From JAPLGE01 sp964355545 (GTDB lineage Bacteria; Bipolaricaulota; Bipolaricaulia; UBA7950; UBA9294): a DNA stretch of 7,857 bases. The translations under genes and the position numbers were made by a program. Location: positions 1 to 7,857 of the forward strand of contig CAYHEK010000067.1 in assembly GCA_964355545.1 (NCBI GenBank), read 5' to 3'. The notes beneath the pieces are model-generated. The model saw only the letters and a list, made by a program, of their open reading frames with translations. It did not search any database and was not told the DNA's origin. Positions 1 to 5,908 of this stretch are shown piece by piece (within the stretch, counting starts at the first letter, position 1; every line of letters starts with the position of its first letter).

Positions 1-156
1 GGGCGGGGTCTCCGGAAGGGCGTTGGGGCCGTACTCCTTGAGGCGCCCTTCTGCCTCGCGGGCGGAGAGCCCCTGCCCTACCTCGACGTAGAGCTTGGCC
101 GCAGTGGCCTCGGAGGAGATCGCGTGCCAAGCTGTCTTCAAGTCCGCCTTATCCAT
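1..156 (-). CDS. Cation-transporting P-type ATPase, N-terminal fragment (cut by window edge)
   Basis: Reading the minus strand from the ATG at 156 gives 52 codons that run open off the left edge. The peptide has the signature of the cation-ATPase N-terminal domain: a Trp-His pair at residues 10-11, Gly-Leu-Ser at 29-31, and the run EYGPNALPE at 41-49, which is nearly invariant in bacterial Ca2+/Na+/K+-type P2 ATPases. Known members are ATP-driven cation pumps of the inner membrane. The phosphorylation motif and ion-binding helices lie outside the window, so the ion cannot be named. The start is supported by AAGGAG about 8 bases upstream on the minus strand. The gene is divergent from the PKD lipoprotein at 430. 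I found no convincing promoter for it. Family confidence is high; substrate is unknown. Confidence 0.85.
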   Translation of the reverse strand, partial: MDKADLKTAWHAISSEATAAKLYVEVGQGLSAREAEGRLKEYGPNALPETPP

Positions 157-224
157 CGGTCGCTCCTTACCACGCTCCCGCACAACAGGTACCTCGCCCC
201 CATCGATCTTTCCGCCAAGAGTCG

Positions 225-247
225 AGGTCGCCATCGCCGGGCGACCT
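225..247. repeat. Perfect 8-bp inverted repeat in divergent intergenic region
   Basis: AGGTCGCC (225-232) and GGCGACCT (240-247) are perfect inverted arms around a 7-base spacer. The dyad lies about 70 bases upstream of the P-type ATPase start and about 150 bases upstream of the lipoprotein promoter. It has no T-run on either side, so it is not a standard terminator. It could be an operator for the ATPase or a leader hairpin. Apart from this dyad and the 8-bp palindrome AGGTACCT (187-194), bases 157-375 hold nothing I can name. Confidence 0.5.
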
Positions 248-375
248 TGGGAAATCCTGCCTTCGATGGCGCACCGTTGCAAGCCCCCCAGAGAGGATCT
301 CACGACAGAGTTCGCCCTCCTCGGGATCCGCTTCCATCCACCGCCAGGGCTACTCCGCCTGAGGACCAAGATCGC

Positions 376-404
376 TCGCCAGGCCCGTTCGGACGTGGTA
401 TAAT
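376..404 (+). promoter_or_regulatory. Extended -10 sigma-70 promoter for the PKD lipoprotein
   Basis: A perfect TATAAT at 399-404 is preceded by TG at 396-397, giving an extended -10 (TGgTATAAT). At 17 bp spacing the -35 position reads TCGCCA (376-381), four of six consensus bases, which is typical when an extended -10 compensates. The expected transcript start is near 411, leaving a leader of about 20 bases that includes the ribosome-binding site GGGGTGAGG. Confidence 0.75.
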
Positions 405-429
405 CGGGCCGACAAAGGGGTGAGGGATA

Positions 430-1089
430 ATGCGGAATTTTAGGTGGCTTGGAGTAGTGGCATTGATCGCCGCGGCGGGAAGCCTCGTGGGCTGTGGCCT
501 TCTTGACCCGCCGCCGGTGGCGAACTTCTCGTGGACTCCCTCAGACCCGATCGCGCGGTCGGACGTCACGTTCTCCGACAACTCGACCGACCAGGGCGGC
601 CCGCTCGGCGGCGCCGCGGGGGTGAAGTCGTGGAACTGGGACTTCGGCGACTCGGGGGATTCCTCGTCCCGGAACCCCAAGCACTCCTATTCGAAGGGAG
701 GGACGTACTCGGTCAAGCTTACTGTCACGGACGCTAGCGGAGGCACGAGCTCAGTCACGAAGGAGATCATCATCACGCCTAGTCTCACCGGCCTCTGGAC
801 CGGGACCATCACGTCCGTCATCTACGTCCAGTGGACGCTGATTCTAAACCTGACTCATTCGATCTACGGGACGATCTCCGGCACGATAACGATTGGTCGC
901 GAGCCGCAGGCTATTACTTCGGCGTCCTTCGACCCGGGGACGCGGGAAGTCCAGATCACTTCCGAGGCTTTTGGTTTGATTCTCCGAGGAAACCTCAACG
1001 CGTCCGAGACAGAAATGTCCGGGCTCTGGTACGACGACGACACGGGAGACCGAGGCGAGGACTGGCGGGCCTCTCGTCCGCCTCAGTAG
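430..1089 (+). CDS. Small PKD-domain lipoprotein with a C-terminal beta-rich domain
   Basis: The 219-residue product starts with a lipoprotein signal peptide: Arg at 3 and 5, a hydrophobic core, and lipobox LVGC with the lipidated Cys at 22. One PKD (Ig-like) domain follows at about 27-116, marked by WDFGD at 70-74, the HSY near 85-87 and GTYSVKLTVTD at 91-101. Residues 118-203 form a second region rich in alternating Thr/Ile/Gly and opening with LTGLWTG; it is probably all-beta, but I cannot assign it to a family. PKD domains are known to mediate binding or act as spacers on cell-surface proteins, so a role outside the inner membrane is inferred. The start is fixed by GGGGTGAGG just upstream and by the signal peptide. 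It has its own promoter and is separated by 226 bases from the next gene. Confidence 0.85.
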   Translation: MRNFRWLGVVALIAAAGSLVGCGLLDPPPVANFSWTPSDPIARSDVTFSDNSTDQGGPLGGAAGVKSWNWDFGDSGDSSSRNPKHSYSKGGTYSVKLTVTDASGGTSSVTKEIIITPSLTGLWTGTITSVIYVQWTLILNLTHSIYGTISGTITIGREPQAITSASFDPGTREVQITSEAFGLILRGNLNASETEMSGLWYDDDTGDRGEDWRASRPPQ

Positions 1090-1191
1090 GCATCTGGTCC
1101 GGGACTCCGCGCGGTGGACCTGTCAACCCCTGGCGGTCAGCTTGTGCGGCGGTTCCCGTGTTCTTCTCTGTCTGCGCGTCCCTTGCTGGAT

Positions 1192-1208
1192 GGAGCAGTA
1201 GCAGCTCC
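1192..1208. repeat. Short hairpin-forming inverted repeat
   Basis: GGAGC (1192-1196) and GCTCC (1204-1208) flank a 7-base loop, about 100 bases after the lipoprotein stop. No T-run follows, so intrinsic termination is not supported. It may be a weak 3' structure of the lipoprotein transcript. Confidence 0.25.
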
Positions 1209-1220
1209 GGTCGACGAGTC

Positions 1221-1248
1221 CCTGTCGGGAGTAGCAAGTAGCGACAGG
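1221..1248. repeat. 7-bp inverted repeat just upstream of the marR promoter
   Basis: CCTGTCG (1221-1227) and CGACAGG (1242-1248) are perfect inverted arms around a 14-base spacer. The repeat ends five bases before the -35 box TTGATA (1254-1259). It could be an activator or repressor site for the transporter operon, or a hairpin at the end of the lipoprotein message; no T-run follows it. Confidence 0.35.
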
Positions 1249-1253
1249 CCCTG

Positions 1254-1282
1254 TTGATAACGGTGCGTTCACCCCGTATACT
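1254..1282 (+). promoter_or_regulatory. Sigma-70 promoter of the MarR/ABC transporter operon
   Basis: TTGATA (1254-1259) and TATACT (1277-1282) sit at the ideal 17-bp spacing, each matching five of six consensus bases. The expected start site is near 1289, 27 bases before the regulator ATG. This is among the strongest promoter matches in the window, consistent with a promoter that must be held down by a repressor. Confidence 0.8.
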
Positions 1283-1291
1283 TAGTATCGG
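1274..1291. promoter_or_regulatory. Candidate MarR operator over the -10 box
   Basis: The stretch CCGTATACTTAGTATCGG contains a perfect ATACT-T-AGTAT dyad (1278-1288) flanked by CCG and CGG. It covers the -10 element and the probable transcript start of the regulator's own promoter. MarR-family dimers bind palindromes of about this size and commonly repress their own operon, so this is the best operator candidate. Binding is inferred from position only. The CCG/CGG flanks are centred half a base off the inner dyad. Confidence 0.55.
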
Positions 1292-1315
1292 AAACCATTC
1301 GTAAGGGAAACAGAA

Positions 1316-1762
1316 ATGCCAACTCCGGCCGAAGACTGCGCACGAAACATCCTCGACACGATCCCGCTCGTCATGCGCGAGATCCGAGCCCAGATGAGGA
1401 GCCACCGCGGGCTCGACCTCTCGGTGCCGCAGTTCCGCGCCCTCGCATTCATCCGCCGCGAGCCGGAGTCCTCGCTCTCCCAGGTGGCCCAGCACGTGGG
1501 GACGGCGCTCCCGTCCATGTCGAAGCTGGTCGATGGCCTGGTCGAACGCAGCCTGGTCGAACGGAGGCCGTCGGTCGCGGACCGCCGGCGGGTCGCTCTC
1601 TCTCTCACACCGGGAGGGACATCGCTTCTCGAGGCAGCGCGCCGGGAGACCCAAACCTACCTCGAAGGGATCCTCTCCCGCCTCTCCCAGGAAGAGCGGG
1701 CGACCGTGAAAAAGGCCATGGCGATCCTCGCTTGTCTTTTCACAAAAGAGGAAGGGACGTAG
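1316..1762 (+). CDS. MarR-family transcriptional regulator
   Basis: The 148-residue protein is of usual MarR length. A winged helix-turn-helix is visible: the helix pair around 54-82 (LSQVAQHVGTALPSMSKLVDGL) followed by the wing with ADRR at 88-91 and the strand RVALSLT at 92-98. The Asp-Arg-Arg wing motif is characteristic of MarR DNA binding. N- and C-terminal helices (about 5-30 and 103-142) would make the dimer interface. Such proteins usually repress an adjacent exporter and release DNA on binding a phenolic or drug-like ligand; the ligand here is unknown. The ATG at 1316 has AAGGGA seven bases upstream. It is the first gene of a cluster with the ABC ATPase, which starts 17 bases after its stop. 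Confidence 0.93.
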   Translation: MPTPAEDCARNILDTIPLVMREIRAQMRSHRGLDLSVPQFRALAFIRREPESSLSQVAQHVGTALPSMSKLVDGLVERSLVERRPSVADRRRVALSLTPGGTSLLEAARRETQTYLEGILSRLSQEERATVKKAMAILACLFTKEEGT

Positions 1763-1779
1763 GAGACCCAAGGAGCCTC

Positions 1780-2577
1780 ATGATCACCGTCGACACCCAA
1801 GCCCTCACCCGCCGCTTCGGACACCTCACCGCGGTCGATTCCCTCACCCTCTCCGTCGAATCGGGTGAGGTCTTCGGCCTCCTCGGCCCGAACGGCGCCG
1901 GGAAGACGACCGCGATCAAAATGCTCACCACCCTCCTCCCGCCGACCTCGGGAACGGCGACGGTGGCCGGGGCGGACGTCGTACGCCGGCCGGTCGCCGT
2001 GCGAAAGGCGATCGGCTACGTCCCGCAGATGCTCTCCGCGGACGGCGCCCTCACCGGCTACGAGAACCTGCTCATCTTCGCCAAGCTGTACGGCGTCCCG
2101 CGCAGAGAACGGAAGGAGCGCGTGCGCGGCGCGTTAACGTTCATGGGGCTAGACGGCTCCGCGAATCGCCTCGTCCGCCAGTACTCGGGCGGGATGATCC
2201 GGCGCCTGGAGATCGCCGAGGCGATGCTCCACGAGCCGCGCGTCCTCTTCCTGGACGAGCCGACGATTGGGCTTGACCCCGTAGCCCGCCAGGCGGTGTG
2301 GGAACACATCGTCCGCTTCCGCTCCAACATCGGGACGACGATCTTCCTCACCACGCACTACATGGAGGAGGCGGATAGCCTATGCGAGCGCGTGGCAATC
2401 ATGCACCTGGGCCGGGTCGTGGCGAGCGGGAGCCCGAACGCCCTGAAGGGATCGATCGGGAAGGACGGGGCGACCCTGGACGAGGTCTTCGCCCATTACA
2501 CCGGGAACATCCTGGAATCCGGAGGGACCTACCGTGACACAAGCAGGACGCGCCGCACGGTGCGGCGACTCGGTTAG
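1780..2577 (+). CDS. DrrA-like ABC transporter ATP-binding protein
   Basis: The 265-residue protein is the cytoplasmic motor of an exporter. All nucleotide-binding motifs are intact: Walker A GPNGAGKTT (36-44), Q-loop Gln83 in GYVPQ, signature YSGGM (135-139), Walker B VLFLDEP (155-161) and the H-loop His193 in TTHYMEEAD. The C-terminal LDEVFAHYTG (233-242) is typical of the daunorubicin-resistance DrrA/CcmA-like group, whose members pair with an ABC-2 permease to export drugs, lipids or polysaccharides. The start at 1780 is preferred because AAGGAG lies four bases before it and the peptide then aligns with family N-termini; an in-frame ATG at 1732 would overlap the regulator. Its last 44 bases overlap the permease gene, indicating translational coupling. 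The substrate cannot be told from sequence. Confidence 0.95.
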   Translation: MITVDTQALTRRFGHLTAVDSLTLSVESGEVFGLLGPNGAGKTTAIKMLTTLLPPTSGTATVAGADVVRRPVAVRKAIGYVPQMLSADGALTGYENLLIFAKLYGVPRRERKERVRGALTFMGLDGSANRLVRQYSGGMIRRLEIAEAMLHEPRVLFLDEPTIGLDPVARQAVWEHIVRFRSNIGTTIFLTTHYMEEADSLCERVAIMHLGRVVASGSPNALKGSIGKDGATLDEVFAHYTGNILESGGTYRDTSRTRRTVRRLG

Positions 2578-3385
2578 CGTCAAACAAAGGACCTGGAAGA
2601 GGTCGCTCGCAGCGGTCGGACGATTCGTGGATAACGCGCTCGTCATCGCGGAGCTCGAGGCGCGCAAGCTCCGCCACGACCCGACCGAACTTCTGACCCG
2701 CGCGATCCAGCCGGCCCTGTGGCTCCTCGTCTTTGGGCAGGTCTTCACCCACATCCGCGCGATCCCCACCGGCGACCTGCCCTACCTCGACTTCATGGCT
2801 CCGGGTATCCTCGCCCAGAGCGTCCTCTTCATCGCGATCTTCTACGGGATCTCCATCATCTGGGAAAGGGACCTCGGGATCGTGCACAAGTTCCTCGTCA
2901 CCCCGACCCCGCGCGAGGCGATTGTGCTCGGGAAGGCCCTCTCCGCGGGCGTGCGCGGCCTGTCGCAGGCCGTGATCGTCTACGCCCTCGCCCTGGCGCT
3001 CGGAGTGAAGATTGCCTGGAGCCCGCTTGCCCTCCTTGGGGTCCTCGCGATCGTCGTCCTCGGCTCGGCTCTCTTCTCCACCTTCTCGCTCATCATCGCC
3101 TGCCTCGTCAAGACTCGCGAGCGATTCATGGGGATCGGCCAGGTCCTCACCATGCCCCTCTTCTTCGCGAGCAACGCGATCTATCCGCTCGCGATCATGC
3201 CTGGTTGGCTGCGCGCGATCGCACGGGTGAACCCGCTCACGTACGAGGTGGACGCCCTGCGGAGGCTGATGCTCGCGGGCGGGACGAGCGCGTACGGACT
3301 GGGCCTTGACTTCGCGGTTCTCCTCGTGGCGACCGCTCTCCTCGTCGCCCTCGCCGGCCGCCTCTATCCCAAGGTCGCGATCTAG
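2534..3385 (+). CDS. ABC-2 type (DrrB-like) transporter permease
   Basis: The 283-residue membrane protein has about six hydrophobic segments, near residues 58-76, 92-110, 137-158, 166-190, 199-220 and 257-275. The amphipathic stretch before the first segment, the IWERDLGIVHKFLVTPTPR loop (109-127) and NAIYPLAIMPGWLRAIARVNP (214-233) are typical of ABC-2 permeases. It should form the transmembrane channel for the ATPase encoded just upstream. The GTG at 2534 is chosen because GGAGGG lies seven bases before it; the start falls inside the ATPase gene. The first 25 residues are poorly conserved in such proteins, so a slightly later start is possible. Exported substrate is unknown; control by the neighbouring MarR protein suggests a toxic or signalling compound. 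Confidence 0.93.
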   Translation: MTQAGRAARCGDSVSVKQRTWKRSLAAVGRFVDNALVIAELEARKLRHDPTELLTRAIQPALWLLVFGQVFTHIRAIPTGDLPYLDFMAPGILAQSVLFIAIFYGISIIWERDLGIVHKFLVTPTPREAIVLGKALSAGVRGLSQAVIVYALALALGVKIAWSPLALLGVLAIVVLGSALFSTFSLIIACLVKTRERFMGIGQVLTMPLFFASNAIYPLAIMPGWLRAIARVNPLTYEVDALRRLMLAGGTSAYGLGLDFAVLLVATALLVALAGRLYPKVAI

Positions 3386-3408
3386 AGAGGACGTCTGTCT
3401 GGCCCGCG

Positions 3409-3422
3409 CGGCCGGGAGGCCG
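3409..3422. repeat. Short GC hairpin between permease and lipoprotein
   Basis: CGGCC (3409-3413) and GGCCG (3418-3422) pair around a GGGA loop, 23 bases after the permease stop. There is no T-run, so it is unlikely to stop transcription fully. It could protect the upstream message or attenuate read-through into the lipoprotein gene. Confidence 0.25.
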
Positions 3423-3461
3423 TATCCTGCGCGCGTGGCGACTGCTCAACAAGGAAGACCG

Positions 3462-5042
3462 ATGCACAGGATGTTACGACGAGCGGTCAGGGTCTCTCTG
3501 GCCGCAAGCGTCCTCCTCTCTCTCGGGCTCTCTTTGAGCGGATGTTTCCTCTTCCCCAACGCGCCGCCGGCGGCCCGCTTCACCGCGACCCCGGAGGAGG
3601 GGCACGCGCCACTCACCGTCCGGTTCGACGCCTCGGTCTCTCATGACTCAGACGGGATCATCGCCTCGTACGCGTGGAGCTTCGGGGACGGCGCAAGCGG
3701 CTCCGGCGCGACGCCAGAGCATCGCTTTGCGGTTCCTGGAACCTACGTCGTGACCCTCACCGCGACGGACGACGACCGAGCGATCGTCCAGGTGAGTCGC
3801 ACCATTCGCGTCGGCCCGCCGGACGCGCCGCCGGTCGCGTCCTTCACTCTCTCGCCCTCCTCCGCCGAGGTCGGCGAGCTCGTCTCGTTCAACGCCACCA
3901 TGTCCCGCGACCCCGACGGGCGAATCCTCTCCTACACCTGGGGGTTCGGGGACGGAGCGGTCGGGTCGGGGGTCGCCGTGCGGCACGCGTACGCCGCGGC
4001 CGCGACGTACACGGTAACCCTCACCGTGGCGGACGACGACGGAGCGACCGACACGGAGACCCGCACGGTCTCTGTCACGACGCGCAACCAGCCCCCGATC
4101 GCCTCCTTCACCGTCTCTCCCTCTCCCGCCGGGGTCTCTCTACCGGTGCGCTACGACGGCTCGGCGTCCTACGACCCGGACGGACGGATCACCTCCTACG
4201 TCTGGGACTTCGGAGACGGGGAGTCCGGACAGGGAGCAGTGGCCACTCACTCGTACCGCGCGGCGGGGTCCTACGTCGTGCGCCTCTCCGTTACCGACGA
4301 CCGCGGCGCCACCGGGACCGCCACGCGTGGCCTCACCGTGTCCGAGACCCTTCCCGGCGGGGGCGTCATCGAGCGCCACTACGAGTGGCACTACAAGGGA
4401 CTAAGCCACGCCTGCGACCTCTCCATCCCGGCGAGCCTGTACGAGGACTACCACAGCCGGCTCCGCGGACCGTGGACGAACCGCGACTACGACGAGTACG
4501 TCCTCGACCCGCTCGACGACGACCTCCTGCGGACGCTCGAGGGCGCCATCGTGGCCACGTCGGGAAGCGGCTACTATCAGATCGTCGAGAGCGCGCTCGC
4601 CTTCGTTCAGGCCGTCATCACCTACGCCCTTGATCCTGGGCCGTTTGAGTATCCCCGCTACCCGGTGGAGACCCTCGTCGATCTCGTCGGGGACTGCGAG
4701 GACACGGCGATCCTGTACGCAAGCCTCGTCCGGACCCTCGGACAGGGGGCCCTCATCGTCGCCGTCGATACCGACAAAAACGGCCAGGCCGATCACATGG
4801 TCACGTTCGTCCCCGCCGACCAGGCCTACGCAGACGCCGCAACTTGCCCACAGAACTGTAGCCCAAGCTTCTGGGAGTACGGCGGGAGGCTGTACGCCCT
4901 CGCCGAGACGGCCGTCGACGGAGGGTACATTCCGCTCGGCTGCGACCCGTGGGGTCTCCAGGCTCCCGACTTGAAAGAGGTGTGGGACGTCTCAGGGATC
5001 GACCTCGCCCCCCACGCGGTGAAGTGGACGAAGCCCCAGTAG
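3462..5042 (+). CDS. Lipoprotein with three PKD domains and a transglutaminase-like domain
   Basis: The 526-residue product begins with a lipoprotein signal peptide: Arg at 3, 6, 7 and 10, a Leu/Ser-rich core and LSGC with lipidated Cys28. Three tandem PKD domains follow at about 35-118, 123-207 and 210-294, each with a W-x-F-G-D core, a terminal Tyr-x-Val strand and TDD or ADD. Residues 297-526 form a transglutaminase/papain-like domain: Cys412 in GDCEDTAIL, His445 in ADHMVTF, and a later GGRLYALAET (474-483), preceded by YPRYPVETLVDL. In this superfamily Cys and His are catalytic and members act as peptidases or crosslinking enzymes; the activity here is inferred. ATG 3462 has AAGGAAG upstream; a longer frame from 3306 would overlap the permease and hide the signal peptide. 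The gene lies 76 bases after the permease, with only a weak internal -10-like TATCCT (3423-3428), so read-through from the marR promoter is plausible. Confidence 0.88.
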   Translation: MHRMLRRAVRVSLAASVLLSLGLSLSGCFLFPNAPPAARFTATPEEGHAPLTVRFDASVSHDSDGIIASYAWSFGDGASGSGATPEHRFAVPGTYVVTLTATDDDRAIVQVSRTIRVGPPDAPPVASFTLSPSSAEVGELVSFNATMSRDPDGRILSYTWGFGDGAVGSGVAVRHAYAAAATYTVTLTVADDDGATDTETRTVSVTTRNQPPIASFTVSPSPAGVSLPVRYDGSASYDPDGRITSYVWDFGDGESGQGAVATHSYRAAGSYVVRLSVTDDRGATGTATRGLTVSETLPGGGVIERHYEWHYKGLSHACDLSIPASLYEDYHSRLRGPWTNRDYDEYVLDPLDDDLLRTLEGAIVATSGSGYYQIVESALAFVQAVITYALDPGPFEYPRYPVETLVDLVGDCEDTAILYASLVRTLGQGALIVAVDTDKNGQADHMVTFVPADQAYADAATCPQNCSPSFWEYGGRLYALAETAVDGGYIPLGCDPWGLQAPDLKEVWDVSGIDLAPHAVKWTKPQ

Positions 5043-5201
5043 TGCCCCCCGAGGGTTATCCCAAGGCCCGCATGGCGAGCCCTGCCTCCTACGGCACTCG
5101 ACCGCGAATCTCCAAGCATGCCAGGGGCGTGCGCTAAAATGGGCATCCTGTCATGAATTTCGTTATCAACCTTTGATCGTGACAGGGAGGATCGAGGCTC
5201 T

Positions 5202-5233
5202 CACCAGGGGGGGTTTGACTTTCACCCTTGGTG
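5202..5233. promoter_or_regulatory. Dyad centred on the -35 box of the HU gene
   Basis: CACCAGGGGGG (5202-5212) and CACCCTTGGTG (5223-5233) match as inverted arms at nine of eleven positions. The centre of symmetry falls exactly at the middle of TTGACT (5215-5220). A dimeric regulator bound here would block the -35 contact, so this is a candidate operator. No regulator is known for it from this window. Confidence 0.45.
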
Positions 5234-5243
5234 TCTATATACT
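5215..5243 (+). promoter_or_regulatory. Strong sigma-70 promoter of the HU gene
   Basis: TTGACT (5215-5220) and TATACT (5238-5243) are separated by the ideal 17 bp and each matches five of six consensus bases. The transcript should start near 5250, giving a leader of about 30 bases with the ribosome-binding site AAGGAGGGG (5265-5273). High expression fits an abundant nucleoid protein. Confidence 0.85.
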
Positions 5244-5281
5244 GCTTCACAATCGTCCCAGGACAAGGAGGGGAATAGAGC

Positions 5282-5572
5282 GTGAACAAAGCGGAACTGG
5301 TGGAGAAGCTGGCGAAGAAGACAGGGATGAGCAAGAAGGCGTCGCGCATGGCCCTCGAGGGGATGATCGAGGTCATCTCGGGCTCCCTGGCCACGAACGA
5401 GGCCGTCCTGCTCACGGGGTTCGGGAAGTTCGAGGTGCGTGCGCGCAAGGCGAGCGTGCGCATGAACCCGCAGACGCGTAGGAAGATCAACGTCCCGGCG
5501 AAGGTCGTTCCCGCGTTCAAGCCCGGGAAGGACCTGAAGGAACTCGTCGCGAAGCGGGTGCGCGCGCGGTAA
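5282..5572 (+). CDS. HU-family DNA-binding protein
   Basis: The 96-residue basic protein matches the HU/IHF family along its length (usual size about 90). Residues 1-45 form the helical dimerisation body (NKAELVEKLAKKTG start). GFGKF at 46-50 begins the beta-saddle, RMNPQTR at 60-66 is the DNA-intercalating arm tip with Pro63, and PAFKPGKDLKELV at 77-89 is the conserved closing segment. HU dimers bend and compact DNA in the nucleoid. The arm reads MNPQTRRKIN where most relatives have RNPQTG, a small and basic variation. The GTG start is supported by AAGGAGGGG eight bases upstream and by alignment of the first residues. It stands alone, with its own promoter and terminator. HU versus IHF subunit cannot be separated securely; a single arm of this kind favours HU. 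Confidence 0.95.
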   Translation: MNKAELVEKLAKKTGMSKKASRMALEGMIEVISGSLATNEAVLLTGFGKFEVRARKASVRMNPQTRRKINVPAKVVPAFKPGKDLKELVAKRVRAR

Positions 5573-5628
5573 CGCGAGACCGCCGCGGCGCAGGTCGCCT
5601 CATGTACGCGCCGCTAAGACGAGAAAAG

Positions 5629-5663
5629 AAGCGGGGGAAGGAGCCATCCTTCTCCCGCTTTTT
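5629..5663 (+). terminator. Rho-independent terminator after the HU gene
   Basis: AAGCGGGGGAAGGA (5629-5642) pairs with TCCTTCTCCCGCTT (5647-5660) over 14 positions with one G:U, around a GCCA loop, and the run TTTTT spans 5659-5663. It lies 57 bases past the HU stop. The A-rich sequence before the stem (GAGAAAAGAAG) would give a moderately T-rich tail on the other strand, so it may also stop minus-strand transcripts. Confidence 0.9.
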
Positions 5664-5768
5664 ACTTCGCGAAGCCCCGCCCCTCTGCGGTACACGACAA
5701 GCCGACGCCCCGGAGAGAGACAGCAGAACGAGTTCCTCACACGAACGCGCAGGACGTAAACGCACTGC

Positions 5769-5828
5769 AAGCTTTCAAGGCTACGTTTTCGGTACCCTTC
5801 TGACGGGTACCCCGTAGTGGACAAGCTT
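5769..5828. repeat. Nested three-tier inverted repeat
   Basis: Three pairs of arms share nearly the same centre: AAGCTT (5769-5774 and 5823-5828), CTACG/CGTAG (5781-5785 and 5813-5817) and GGTACCC/GGGTACC (5791-5797 and 5805-5811) around the 7-base loop TTCTGAC. The left internal gap is five bases (TTTTC) and the right one a single base, so the folded form would have a bulge. It could be a structured RNA, a decayed mobile-element end or a protein-binding site. It does not look like a terminator. Confidence 0.5.
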
Positions 5829-5884
5829 CGAACTTTCACCGAACTCGACCCCGAGACCGTGGAGGCCTTGTCTCTCTGAGCTGC

Positions 5885-5908
5885 CTAGCAGGATCGATCT
5901 GATGTCAT
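5885..5908 (-). other. Seven-codon frame behind a strong ribosome-binding sequence
   Basis: On the minus strand AAAGGAGG (5916-5923) stands seven bases before ATG at 5908, and the frame reads MTSDRSC then TAG at 5885-5887. The Shine-Dalgarno match and spacing are ideal but the peptide is tiny. It may be a leader peptide, the broken start of a lost gene, or chance. The nested inverted repeat lies about 57 bases downstream on the same strand. Confidence 0.25.

Noticed and set aside
995..1771. 258-codon minus-strand frame across the marR promoter and gene
   Set aside because: It is antisense to a clear MarR gene and its promoter, with no recognisable domain.
1732..1779. Upstream ATG at 1732 as start of the ABC ATPase
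   Set aside because: It lies within the MarR gene and adds a 16-residue leader unlike family N-termini; ATG 1780 has AAGGAG directly before it.
3674..4633. 319-codon plus-strand frame inside the large lipoprotein gene
   Set aside because: Extremely Arg-rich with no domain, lying in another frame of a gene with clear PKD and transglutaminase domains; a shadow of high GC.
5769..5828. Integron attC site or intrinsic terminator as explanation of the nested repeat
   Set aside because: The GTTRRRY/RYYYAAC ends expected of attC are missing and there is no T-run after the stem.
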